This document shows positions 44,823 through 54,490 of a DNA stretch of 64,000 bases, piece after piece. The notes under the pieces are model-generated. The model was given only the letters and a program-made list of their open reading frames with translations, was not told the DNA's origin and searched no databases. The position numbers and the translations under genes were made by a program. The stretch comes from Candidatus Altimarinota bacterium (GTDB lineage Bacteria > Patescibacteriota > Gracilibacteria > BD1-5 > UBA6164), in NCBI GenBank assembly GCA_027019405.1, contig JALUWO010000020.1:1-64000 (forward strand), in the 5' to 3' direction. Positions within the stretch are counted from its first letter, which is position 1; every line of letters starts with the position of its first letter.

Positions 44823-45863
44823 TTATCAATTAGTTCATGATTCTAATATTTCAAAACTTTTATTATAAGAATCAATTTTTCATTTTATTCATATAGGTAA
44901 TGTTATTATAGGATCAGTATGTCATATATCAATTCAAAATAGAATAGGAAAATTATAATTTATAAATTTATTATATATTATTTCTTTTAATAAAGAAATA
45001 TCATTTTCTGTATATCATTTTGGTCTTCATATTATCATTCATGATATTTTATTAAAAATTCATGAGAGTTCTAAATCAGTCAAATGAGTATCAATTCTTG
45101 ATATAGGTTCTCATTTACTTAAATCACAACTACTTTCAGGAATTTCCCAAAAAAACAATGTATTTTTAAAGTTAGGCCAATATTCAGTACCCCTTAAATG
45201 TAGTATTGATGTAATACATCATCACAGAAGAATTCATTCTGCTTTTCATTTTTTTAAAAATTCATATCAATTATTTTTTTTCATTTTTCTAGGTCTATCT
45301 AAATCTTTTTTTTGAAACCAATTTAATAATTCATCAGTCCATTTTTGTGAAGGAAGAATTTTTCAAATACTTTCATTTGATAATAAAGCCTTATAAAAAT
45401 ATTTTTCTGTATATGAAAGCATTTTAGGATATTCTGCAAATTGAGTTAACAGTGCTGGTCAATAATAAGTACATAAATTTGATTTTACATAAAAAGCAAA
45501 ATGTAATACTGTTATATCTGAAAATCAGATAAATATTTTAGGATTATTTTTGATAATTGAATAATCTATATATTTTAATAATTGATTAGAATGGAAACCT
45601 CAAATTGTACATATAATTGCTTTAACATTATTATCTAAAAATAATTCATGAATATCATTTATTCTTTCTTCTATACTTCCAGCTGTATATCAGTTTACTT
45701 TTAAACAGTTTTTAGCAATTTTTACTTTGAATCACATTTTTTTTAGATAGGATATTCAATTTTCAAATCTATGTGGAATCATTCAAGCAATAGGTCATGA
45801 TGGACTTAAAATTCAAATTGTATCTCATTTTTTTAAAATATTTGGTTTTATAAGATTACTCAT
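44823..45863 (-). CDS. LD-carboxypeptidase, peptidase family S66 (LdcA/MccF-like)
   Basis: 346 aa, family length. GDTIGILSPSGPIAG at the start, GYTAGSIEERINDIHELF, AIICTIGGFHSNQLL (oxyanion region), FIGFSDITVLHF (nucleophile Ser in GFSD), and GGCITSILHLRGTEYWPNF with LFFWEIPESS. LdcA removes the terminal D-Ala from recycled murein tetrapeptides; MccF relatives cleave microcin C. The conserved Glu/His follow in the C-terminal domain (FGIDIGHTDPIITLPIG). Confidence 0.88.
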
Positions 45864-45868
45864 ACATA

Positions 45869-45906
45869 GAAATTAAAATATAATATATATATTATATTTT
45901 AATTTC
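45869..45906. promoter_or_regulatory. perfect 38-bp palindrome just upstream of S66 gene
   Basis: Halves 45869-45887 and 45888-45906 are exact reverse complements, 5 bp from the S66 start codon. Being only A/T except at the ends, it could be an operator, a cruciform or the 5'-UTR hairpin of that mRNA. A separate terminator lies 15 bp away, so termination alone does not explain it. Confidence 0.5.
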
Positions 45907-45923
45907 TAAAAATCAATAATTTT

Positions 45924-45956
45924 AAAAGGATTCCATTTTTATGGAATCCTTTTTTA
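45924..45956. terminator. terminator of tRNA-Cys/synthetase-fragment unit
   Basis: 13-bp perfect stem (45924-45936 with 45941-45953) with T-runs on both sides, 3 bp from the fragment's stop. Confidence 0.85.
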
Positions 45957-45958
45957 TG

Positions 45959-46363
45959 TTAAGGTGTTAATCTATTTGGTCCTCTATACAAATAAGTTAC
46001 TTCTCTTACATTTTTATAGTTAAGAAGTAACATTAATGAATGGGTTAAACCAAATCCAAATCCACCATGAGCAGGACATCCATATTTAAAACAATCTAAG
46101 TATGATTGCATATTATTAAGTGATAGTCCTTTTTCTTTAGCTTGATTTACTAAAATATCATAATTATGTTCTCTTTGAGCTCCTGTTGTAATTTCAAGAC
46201 CTTTCCAAAGTAGATCATAACTATTAGTAACAGTATTATCAAACTTATTTCTCATATGGTAGAATGGTCGTACACTACTTGGGTATTCTGTAACAAAAAC
46301 AAAATCATGATTGAAGGTTTCTTTAACATACTTTGCTAACAAACGTTCTCCATCAGGATCCAT
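45959..46363 (-). pseudogene. C-terminal fragment of an aspartyl/asparaginyl-tRNA synthetase
   Basis: 134 aa from ATG; the frame is open a further ~22 codons upstream (to a TAA) and the homology includes the extra residues IKDDM. It matches the C-terminal third of non-discriminating/archaeal-type AspRS: DPDGERLLAKYVKE, FVFVTEYPSSVRPFYHMR, GLEITTGAQREHNYD, then motif 3 as GFGFGLTHSLMLLL and GPNRLTP. Motifs 1 and 2 are absent and the motif 3 Glu-Arg is Thr-His-Ser, so it should be inactive. No UGA among ten glycines, and it uses CGT and CGA for Arg, unlike its neighbours. It lies ~125 nt after tRNA-Cys. A relic of transfer is likely; a paralog with a new role is possible. Confidence 0.7.
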
Positions 46364-46488
46364 GTCATCTTTTATCCTTAAAAATTTAATAAGTGAACTT
46401 TTTATAAATTCAAAAAAAGAGCTTTCTTATGCTGAAAACTCTTTAATAAATTTACTAAAAATGTTTAATTTTTCATTTAAAAACAAAA

Positions 46489-46563
46489 TGGAGGTGCCTA
46501 GCGGAATTGAACCGCTGTAAATGGTGTTGCAGACCACTGTATAAACCACTCTACCAAGGCACC
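46489..46563 (-). tRNA. tRNA-Cys (GCA)
   Basis: 75 nt including encoded CCA. Acceptor arms GGTGCCT and AGGCACC, discriminator U, D arm with GGTAGAGTGG, anticodon loop TCTGCAAC (GCA), and T arm with GGTTCAATTCC. GC-rich stems contrast with the surroundings. It stands alone, with the synthetase fragment downstream on the same strand. Confidence 0.95.
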
Positions 46564-46619
46564 AAAAATCTATTTGCAAAAGGAATTATAAGAAAAAATA
46601 AGATTTTTCAAATTTTTTA

Positions 46620-46668
46620 TTGACTTTATTATAATAAATATATAATAAGAATATATAAAGTATATACT
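46620..46668 (+). promoter_or_regulatory. lexA promoter with candidate operator
   Basis: TTGACT (46620-46625) and TATAAT (46641-46646) with 15-nt spacing. AGTATATACT (46659-46668), a perfect 10-bp palindrome, lies 12 nt before the lexA ATG. LexA usually represses itself, so this is a reasonable operator candidate, but there is no second copy in the window to support it. Confidence 0.45.
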
Positions 46669-46680
46669 AATTTAATAATT

Positions 46681-47310
46681 ATGCTTACAGAAAAACAACA
46701 ACATGTATTAGATACTATTACAGAGTTTATATCAAAATATGGTAAATCTCCAACTATTGAAGAATTACAACATATATTATCTCAAAAATCTAAAAGATGA
46801 GTAGTTCAATATCTAGAAGCTTTAGAAAAAAAAGGTTTTTTAACTAGAGGTAGAGGTTATAGATCTATTAGATTATGAAATTGAGTTTGATTTCAAACTA
46901 CATTAAATATTCCTATTTTATGATATGCAAATGCATGAACTCCTTTAGTTGATGCTCAAGAAAATGAAATGTGAGTTTTGCCTATTTCAAAAAAAATGTT
47001 ATCTTGAAATGTAGATAATTATTTTATTTTAAAAGTAGAAGGAACTTCTATGAATAATTTTGAAGTAGCTTGAAAAAAAATTGAGAATTGAAGTTATATT
47101 CTTGTAAATAGGGAGCAGACTGCTTTAAATAATAAAGATGCATTTTTATTTTTAGTTGATGGAGCTGCTACAATTAAAAAATATAAACAAGATTGAGATA
47201 TTATTTATCTTTTACCTGAATCAAATGATGAATATCATAAACCTATAATATTATCAACAAGTGATAATATTATAGTAAATTGAAAGGTTGTTGATGTTTT
47301 TAGTTTTTAA
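46681..47310 (+). CDS. lexA: LexA SOS repressor
   Basis: 209 aa. N-terminal winged helix (LTEKQQHVLDTITEFISKYG, SPTIEELQHIL). Self-cleavage site Ala85-Gly86 in GYANAGTPL, catalytic Ser123 in EGTSMNN and the Lys166/167 general base in AATIKKY. RecA filaments trigger its autoproteolysis and induce DNA repair. Of its 18 glycines 12 are UGA, including the cleavage-site glycine, which makes it a good reference for the native codon style. Confidence 0.95.
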
Positions 47311-47342
47311 AAAGACTTATTTTAATCAAATAAGTCTTTTTT
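47308..47342. terminator. bidirectional terminator lexA/ppk2
   Basis: AAAGACTTATTT and AAATAAGTCTTT arms. It overlaps the ends of both convergent genes (lexA stop 47308-47310, ppk2 stop 47322-47324). Confidence 0.85.
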
Positions 47343-48479
47343 AATATCAGTTTCATCAGCAAGTATTTTTGCTTTTTGTAATCAATTCATAACTATATCT
47401 TTATCCAATCTTAGAAATTTATTATCAATTTTTTCTGGATAATCAAATTGTTTTAGTACATATTTTATTGCATTTAATCTTGCTTTTTTCTTATTATCAC
47501 TTCTTATAATTGTCCAAGGAGCATGTTTTGAATGAGTTTTACTAAAATTTTTATATTCTGCTAAAGTATATTTTTCCCATAATTGTTGAGAAAATTGATC
47601 AATAGGAGAAAGTTTAAATTGTTTTAATGGGTTAGTTTTTCTTTCATTAAATCTTTTTGCTTGTTCTGATTTACTTACAGAAAAATAGAATTTTATAATT
47701 TTTACTCATGCATCAACAAGCATTTTTTCATATTTTGGTACATCTTGAATAAATTGTTCATACTCATCTTCTGTACAAAATCACATTACAGGCTCTACTC
47801 AGGCTCTGTTATACCAAGATCTATCAAAAAAAGTTATTTCTCATCCTGTAGGAAGATTTTTAACATATCTTTGAAAATACCATTGTGATTTTTCTTCTTC
47901 TGTTGGTTTGTTTAAGGCTACTACTTTTGCTCATCTTGGATTTAAGTGTTCTATAAATCTTTTAATTGTTCATCATTTACCTGCAGCATCTCTTCATTCA
48001 AAAATAATTAGTAATTTCTTATTGTTATCTTTAATATATTTTTGAAGTTTTAATAATTCAACTTGTAATAATACTAATTCTTTTTCATATTCTATTTTTG
48101 ATTTTTTTATACAAGACTTTTTGTATTCTTTTCTTTTATCTTTATCTATTTTATCACAATTTTTATAATCATCTTCTATTTCTTCTACTATATTTTTTGT
48201 TTCTTTTTGTTTTTCTTTTTTTTCTATTTCTTCTATATAATCTTCATAATAATCAACTATATCTTTTAATTTTTTATAATAATTTTTATGTTTTTTTATT
48301 TCTTTTTTATTTTTTTCTAGAAAATTTTCTACTTTATTTTTTAATACTTTTATAAAATCTATATCTGTATGTTTTTTAAATGTATTAAAATGTTTTTCAA
48401 GTTCTTCAAGAAAGATTTTTATATTTTTTGAATTTAATTCAATTTTATTATTAAATATTTGGCTTAAAAAATTAGGCAT
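47322..48479 (-). CDS. polyphosphate kinase 2 family protein with N-terminal coiled coil
   Basis: 385 aa. Residues ~160-385 are the PPK2 domain: IFEGRDAAGKGGTIKRF (Walker A), HLNPRGAKVVAL, SQWYFQRYVKNLPTGGEI, FFDRSWYNRAGVEPVMGF (Walker B-like DRSWYNR), and KSEQAKRFNERKTNPLK. It transfers phosphate between polyphosphate and nucleotides. The first ~155 residues are an unusual Lys/Glu-rich coiled coil (a long run of KKHKNYYKKLKDIV type), longer than in most PPK2 proteins, perhaps for oligomerisation or polyphosphate binding. Confidence 0.9.
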
Positions 48480-48626
48480 ATTTTTTTATTAATTAAATAA
48501 TGTATATAAATATTTTACTATATTTTTTTTTAGTTTGCAAATATTTGACTTATTTATATTTTATTTTATTATATTTCATATAAAAATATGTTTTTCTATT
48601 TTAAATTATTTTTGTAATAAAAAAAT

Positions 48627-50294
48627 ATGTCTAAAGAAGATCAAATAAAATCTATTATAGATAGTAATAATAATAAATCAGATAATAGTGATTTATCTAA
48701 TTGAATTAAAGAAGAGTTTAAATCAAAGGTAGAATCTATTGATAGCTTTTATTCAAAAATTATTAGTTTAGAAAAGATTGATAATTTTGAATGATTTATT
48801 CAACATAGATTAGAACTTATTGATATTTTAAATAATTATTTTGCTTGAGAATTAGTTTGAGAAGATGCAGATTTTATAGAATTCTTTAATAAATCAATGT
48901 CTTGAAAACTTGATGAAGAAAAATATTCTTCAAAACAAATTGAAAAATTCAATAATTTATTATTAAAAAAAAATTTATTATTAAAAAAGATAACTAAAAT
49001 TACATTAGAAGTTGGTCTTTATAATGATTTTTTAAGTGAAGATGAAGTTTCTGATTTTATTAATATTTTAGAATCAGAAGTTTTTGATTTGTTTGATAAA
49101 ATATTTTTTAAAATTAAAAATAATACTAAAAAATTTCAAAAAAATTATTTTGATGATAACTGAGATTTAATCTATAATTGAGATTTAATTTATGGTTGAA
49201 TATGAAAAGAATGATTTTTATCTTATAAAGATTTTTTATCAAAAGATGACTTAGAAAAATTTTCTAATTTTGATTTTTGAATTTTAAAACAAGAGTATTT
49301 AAGGAATTATTTTAAAAAATTTCAGGAAATATTTTTAAGTTGAACAATTGATTATGATAAATGGTTGGAACTTGCTGAAGAAGAAATGCAAACTTGGGAA
49401 AATATAAATTGAAATATTTGAATTGTTTGATCAATGGAAGATTATGGTTTTACATGAGTATTAATTGATCCAGAATTGGAAATTTTTATAAAAAAGCCAT
49501 CTATAGAATATGCTAAAAAGGCTTCTGATTTATCACAAAAATTTTTTTGAGAATCATATAGAATGAGTGAAACTAAATATGCAAATGTAGAGCCAATTAT
49601 AAGTTCTTGAGTTGTTTCTTTTAAAAGAGTTTTATGAAAAAATTTTCATAATGATAAATCTATACAAAATAAATATTGAATGTATTGATATAGTATTGAA
49701 TCAAGATTAAAATGAAGTGATTGAGTATTAAATGATGCTAAAAAAGTTTTATGAAGATTAGAAAAACTAGATTATTTAACTTATTGAAAGAAAGATATAG
49801 AACATACTTGGCAACATGAATTTGGACATAATTTATTCAAGTCAAAAGATACTTTTAAATATTCTGAACAGTCTTTATTAGAAGAAAACAAAGCAAATTT
49901 ATTTAATTTACTTTTTAAATATGAGAAAATAATTAAACAGAATTTAGATAAAGAAGAAATTATTTTAGAAATTGAATATATGTTAGCTGAAAATATTAGA
50001 AGATTTAAAAATGTGAATGATGGTTCATTAATTAAATATATTTTATCTGCAAAATTACAACTTCAAAAATTATTTGATAGGGAGGTTATTTATTGGTGAG
50101 ATGATTGATTAATAAAAATAAATTCTTCACAAGATAATTTAAAATTATTTTATAGAGATATGAAAAAATTTTTGTTTTTAATAAAAGAAATTTATGAATC
50201 AAATGATATAAATAGAGAGAAACAAATAATAGAAGAAATTGAAGATAATTTTGATGAAAATTTATTAAAAATAAAAGAATTATTAAAGAAATAG
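48627..50294 (+). CDS. HExxH zinc metallopeptidase, M49/gluzincin-like
   Basis: 555 aa, no signal peptide. The motif HTWQHEFGHNLF places the HExxH zinc site at residues 397-401. The following SLLEENKANLF offers the third ligand Glu at ~419-420, the spacing of gluzincins and similar to the HExxxH/EExxAD arrangement of dipeptidyl peptidase III (M49). The preceding FFGESYRMSETKYANVEPII also resembles that group. Probably a cytosolic peptidase; family assignment moderate. Flanked by a terminator at 50316-50352. Confidence 0.6.
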
Positions 50295-50315
50295 ATTATT
50301 TAATTTTTTACATTA

Positions 50316-50352
50316 AATAGCTAAAAAATTTTGCTTTTTAGCTATTTTTTAT
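50316..50352 (+). terminator. intrinsic terminator after metallopeptidase gene
   Basis: AAATAGCTAAAAA and TTTTTAGCTATTT arms with a 6-nt loop and T-run. Confidence 0.85.
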
Positions 50353-50394
50353 ATAATTAGCAAGATTTTAATTTTTATAAATAAAAAAGTAAAA

Positions 50395-52206
50395 ATGTTG
50401 AGAACAAATACATGTGGAGAATTATCTAGTAAAAATATTTGAGAAAAAGTTACTTTATCTGGTTGGGTAAGTAATAGAAGAGATCATTGAGGTATTATAT
50501 TTATTGATTTAAGAGATAGATATGGTTTGACTCAAGTAGTTTTTGATCCAGAAGATAATAAACAAGCTTGGGAAATAGCTGATTCTTGTAGAAGTGAATA
50601 TGTTATAAAAGTTACTTGAACAGTTAGACCTAGACCAGAAGGTCAAGCAAATCCAAATATGCTAACATGAGAAATAGAAGTTATTATAAATGATGATATT
50701 GAAATTTTAAGTAAAAGTAAAACTCCTCCTTTTGAAATAGATGATCATGGTGAACTTGCAAATGAAGAGGTTAGATATAAACATAGATATATAGATTTAA
50801 GAAGGCCTTCAGCACTTGAAAATATTATGTTTAGATCAAAGTTTATAGCTCATACTAAAAATTGGTTTTTAGCAAGAGATTTTTTAGATGTGCAAACTCC
50901 TATTTTTACAGCTAGTTCTCCAGAATGAGCAAGAGATTTTGTTATTCCTTCTAGACTTCATCCAGGTAAATTTTATGCTTTACCTCAAGCACCTCAACAA
51001 TATAAACAACTTTTAATGGTTGGTTGAATTGATAAATATTTTCAAATAGCTCCTTGTTTTAGAGATGAAGATCCTAGAGCAGATAGACATGCTTGTGAAT
51101 TTTATCAAATTGATTGTGAAATGAGTTTTGTTGAGCAAGAAGATATTTTTAAAGTTGTAGAAGAATATTTCTTTGATACAGTAAAAGCTATTTCAAATAA
51201 AACTATTATGGATAATAAGTTTTATAGGATGAGTTTTGATGAAGTAATAGAAAAATATGGTACAGATAAACCAGATTTAAGATATGGTATGCAATTAATA
51301 GATGTAGCTGATATTTTTGCTAGATCTACAAATGAAATTTTTTCTTCTATTGCAAGTGATATAGAAAAAAATAGAGTAAAAGCTATCAAAGTAGAAAATG
51401 GAGATGAGTATTTTTCAAAAACTCAAATGAAAAATTTTGAAAAATATGTTAGACAATATGGTGCACAAGGTTTGGGTTATTTTCAAATGAAAGAAGATGG
51501 TTTAAAATGACCTTTAAATAAATTTTTTTCAGAAGAAGATCTACAAGAAATTATAAATAGAACTGAATTAAAAACTTGAGATGTAGTTTTCTTTTGAGCT
51601 GCAGATAAAGAAACTGTGTGTGATTATATGTGAAAATTTAGAGTTCATTTAGCTGGCTTAATTGATGAAATAACCAAGTGAAAATTTATAGATAAAAATA
51701 TTTTAGCTTTTGCTTGGATTACAGATTTTCCAATGTTTGAAATAAATGAAATTACAGGAAAAGTAGATTTTGGTCATAATCCATTTTCTATGCCAAAAGG
51801 TTGAATTAAAGCATTTGAAGAAGAAGATTTACTAAAAGTAAGTTCTGTTCAGTATGATTTAGCTTGTAATGGTTTTGAAGTATTATCTGGTTCAATCAGA
51901 AATCATGATATAGAAGCATTAGTTAAAGCATTTGAAAAAGTAGGAAGAACTGAAGATGAAGTAAAAGAAAAATTTGGTGCTATGTATGAAGCATTTCAAT
52001 ATTGAGTTCCACCTCATGGATGATTTGCTATTGGTATGGATAGAATTATGATGATTTTAAAAGATGAAACAAATATAAGAGAAGTTTATGCCTTCCCAAA
52101 ATCAGGTAAAGCCCAAGATCTTATGATGAATGCTCCAACTTTTATTGAAGAAGAACAACTTGAAGAACTTCATATTGAAGTAGTAAAAGAAGATGAAGAA
52201 ATATAA
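50395..52206 (+). CDS. aspS: aspartyl-tRNA synthetase
   Basis: 603 aa, bacterial type. N-terminal OB domain ([20 protein letters not shown]), motif 1 region around YIDLRRPS and [20 protein letters not shown], flipping loop, motif 2 as [14 protein letters not shown], the bacterial GAD insertion (about 300-420), and motif 3 as [14 protein letters not shown]. Charges tRNA-Asp. With GatC present it may also make Asp-tRNA(Asn). The intact gene contrasts with the degenerate fragment at 45959-46363, which is of a different (archaeal-like) type. Confidence 0.95.
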
Positions 52207-52241
52207 AAAATACAGATTATTTTAAATAATCTGTATTTTTT
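52207..52241 (+). terminator. intrinsic terminator after aspS
   Basis: AAAATACAGATTATTT and AAATAATCTGTATTTT arms directly after the stop codon. Confidence 0.9.
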
Positions 52242-52244
52242 ATA

Positions 52245-52404
52245 TTGACTTTTTAAATAAAAATATTAAAAATATATATAACTAGTAAAGAGTTTATTAG
52301 TAAGTGCATATTCTTGAATATGTTAAATAAAAAGCTTCATATATTTAGTTATATTTAATTATAGCTAAATTATTAGGCTATAAAAACAAAAATAAATGAG
52401 GTGA
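52245..52404 (+). promoter_or_regulatory. leader of small acidic-protein gene: promoter, hairpins, Shine-Dalgarno
   Basis: TTGACT at 52245-52250 and an AT-rich -10 region around 52264-52279. The ~130-nt leader contains CATATTC/GAATATG and TATAGC/GCTATA hairpins, and GAGGTGA at 52398-52404 sits 5 nt before ATG 52410. A long structured leader with a real Shine-Dalgarno sequence is atypical here and suggests regulated translation. Confidence 0.4.
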
Positions 52405-52409
52405 TTACT

Positions 52410-52700
52410 ATGAAAGAAAATAGTATAAATCAGGATTATGGATATGAGGTTATTAGTTTGGAAGAACTAATAGAAATAGAATATGCTTTGGCTGGGTATG
52501 AAAATACTACAACAGGTTTAAGTATTATTGATAATGAATATAATGATTTTATAAGTAAAACTCTTGATATTGCTTATGATTATTACTCAGAGTCAGAAAT
52601 ATTAGAAGCATTTAATAAATACAAAAATAAAAAAAATAGTAGCATATGATTACCTAATTATACTTTTAGAGTATTTTTAGATAATCATATGGTTGGGTAA
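52410..52700 (+). CDS. small acidic protein, one ambiguous UGA
   Basis: 96 aa if UGA is Gly, or 79 aa if the UGA at 52647-52649 is a stop. The sequence (ISLEELIEIEYALAGYE, FISKTLDIAYDYYSESEILE) is acidic and helical, not recognised. The earlier glycines are GGA, GGG and GGT, so the gene has the codon style of the UGA-free genes, and it has a Shine-Dalgarno sequence. An arm around the UGA (GCAT-ATTACC, 52642-52654) can pair with GGTAAT-ATGC at 52696-52705. I chose ATG 52410 over GTG 52401 because of the spacing from GAGGTG. Confidence 0.55.
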
Positions 52701-52710
52701 TATGCTCATT

Positions 52711-52741
52711 TCTCCCTATGTTATCATACATAGGGAGTTTT
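52711..52741 (+). terminator. strong intrinsic terminator
   Basis: CTCCCTATGT and ACATAGGGAG arms with T-run, GC-rich for this region. It closes the small acidic-protein gene. Confidence 0.9.
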
Positions 52742-52764
52742 CATTATAAAAAAAGTAGAATATT

Positions 52765-53328
52765 TTATTCTACTTCATTATCTTCATCTTTTTTATGTAA
52801 GAAATTATTTAAATTTATTTTAGGTCAAGTATTAACTTCTTCTTCAGAAGAATTATTTTCCTCTAAATCATTGTCTTCTTGATTATTATCTTTTTGAGAA
52901 ACTTCATTCTTTTCTTCATTTGAAGTATTATCTTCATATAAAGAAGTATCTTCTTCAGAATAATTATTTTCATCTAAATCCTTGTTTTCTTGATTATTAT
53001 TATCTTCTTGAGAAACTTCATTCTTTTCCTCATTTGAAGTATTATCTTCATATAAAGAAGTATCTTTATCTAAATCATTGTCATCTTCTTGTTGAGTATC
53101 ATCTTTTTCAGAACTATAAATTGTTTGACTATTTTCAGTATTTATTTTTGTCTCTCAAATATTATTTTCTCATTGTTCTAAAATTTGGGTATATTTTTCT
53201 GCTGCAGCTTTTACCTCATCAGCTGCTTTTTCTAATTTTGAATAATAAGCTTGTTTTCTTTGTAATTCTGCTATTGTTTCAGGTAATTGTTCAGCAAAAT
53301 CTTTTGGTATATTTATTGGTTTAGTCAT
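52765..53328 (-). CDS. acidic repeat protein, unknown
   Basis: 187 aa. Residues 1-55 are helical (PKDFAEQLPETIAELQRK, AADEVKAAAEKYTQILEQ). The rest is Asp/Glu/Asn/Ser-rich and probably disordered, with two copies of a ~38-residue unit beginning DTSLYEDNTSNEEKNEVSQ. The repeat is also seen at DNA level (~115-nt direct repeat, about 52905-52970 versus 53020-53085). Ends GPKINLNNFLHKKDEDNEVE. The start at 53328 was preferred because upstream frame residues are hydrophobic noise. Role unknown. Confidence 0.6.
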
Positions 53329-53483
53329 ATTTTCTTCTAAAATATTTAAATTATATCTATATTGTAGCATAAAAAAAAAATGATTGCAAAAAAAACTATA
53401 AAATTTATTTATAATTATCATTTTTTTGATTTTTAAATTATTATTTATATACTTTTATCATAATTAAAATTAACTAAAAAATA

Positions 53484-54410
53484 ATGCTTAGAGAGATAAA
53501 TATAAAATGAGTAAAATGGATAGATGCTGTTTGATTAAAAGAAGAAAAAATTAAGGAAATTGCTGAAAAATATGATTTTCATGAACTTGATATTGAAGCT
53601 TGTTTAGAAGAGAATCAAAGATCAAGGGTAGATGTTTATGATAATTATTTATTTATATTGTTGAATTTTCCAAAATATAATCAGTTAAAGAAATTATATG
53701 AACAAAATGAATTTGATATTTTTTTGTGAAAAGATTTTATAATTACTTTTAGAGATTTTTGAAATACTCATATAGATACTATTTTTAATAAATATTCAGA
53801 TATAAAAGAACTTGAAAAGGAAATTGATGATGATGAAGAGCATAAACTGACTTCAGCTTTTGTTTTATATGAGATTTTACAATCAATGCTTGAAAAATTA
53901 TTTAAAGTAAGATTAAATATTTCAAGAGATTTAAAATTATTAGAAAAACTTGTTTTTGAATCATCAAAAACTTCTCTTGTAAAAGATATAATGATAAAAA
54001 AGAGAAATATTGTAGTTTTGAAGCATATGTTAAAACCACAAATTCCTGTTTTAAAACTTATTGAGTTTAATGTAAACAAACTTTTTGATTCTGAAATTGA
54101 AGTATATTTTGAAGATTTAGAAGATAAACTTGAATATGTTGTAAATGATATAGAGATGCAAGAAGAACATATTGATTCTATTGAAGATGCATTTAAATCA
54201 TTGACTGATATAAAAATGAATTGGATAATGACAGTTTTGACATTATTTTCAGCATTTTTATTACCATTAACTTTGATTACAAGTTTTTATTGAATGAATA
54301 TTTCTTTACCATTTCAAAATAATCCAGAAGTTGTATATTTTATGATTATTTGTTCAATTTTTATGATGTTTTTATTTTATGTTTATTTTAAAAAGAAACA
54401 AAAATTTTAA
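53484..54410 (+). CDS. corA: CorA-family magnesium/divalent cation channel
   Basis: 308 aa. A cytoplasmic alpha/beta domain, then a long stalk helix (LEKLVFESSKTSLVKDIM onward) and two C-terminal TMs. The signature YGMN at ~268-271 has its Gly encoded by UGA, and the loop NISLPFQNNPE follows. Forms a pentamer for Mg2+ uptake. Positive C-terminus KKKQKF faces the cytoplasm. Confidence 0.93.
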
Positions 54411-54490
54411 AAACTTATTAAAACTTGTTTTTTTGAAAAAATCAATATACTTTGCAAGTTATAAAAATTTAATTTCTAAAAAATCAAATA

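Noticed and set aside
50395-52206. Synthetase fragment at 45959-46363 as a broken copy of this aspS
   Set aside because: The fragment matches the archaeal/non-discriminating type, not the bacterial AspS with GAD insertion, so it is not a duplicate of this gene.
53329-53421. N-terminal extension of the acidic repeat protein
   Set aside because: The extra residues are hydrophobic and Phe/Asn-rich, unlike the protein, and MTKPINIPKDF at 53328 is the natural start.
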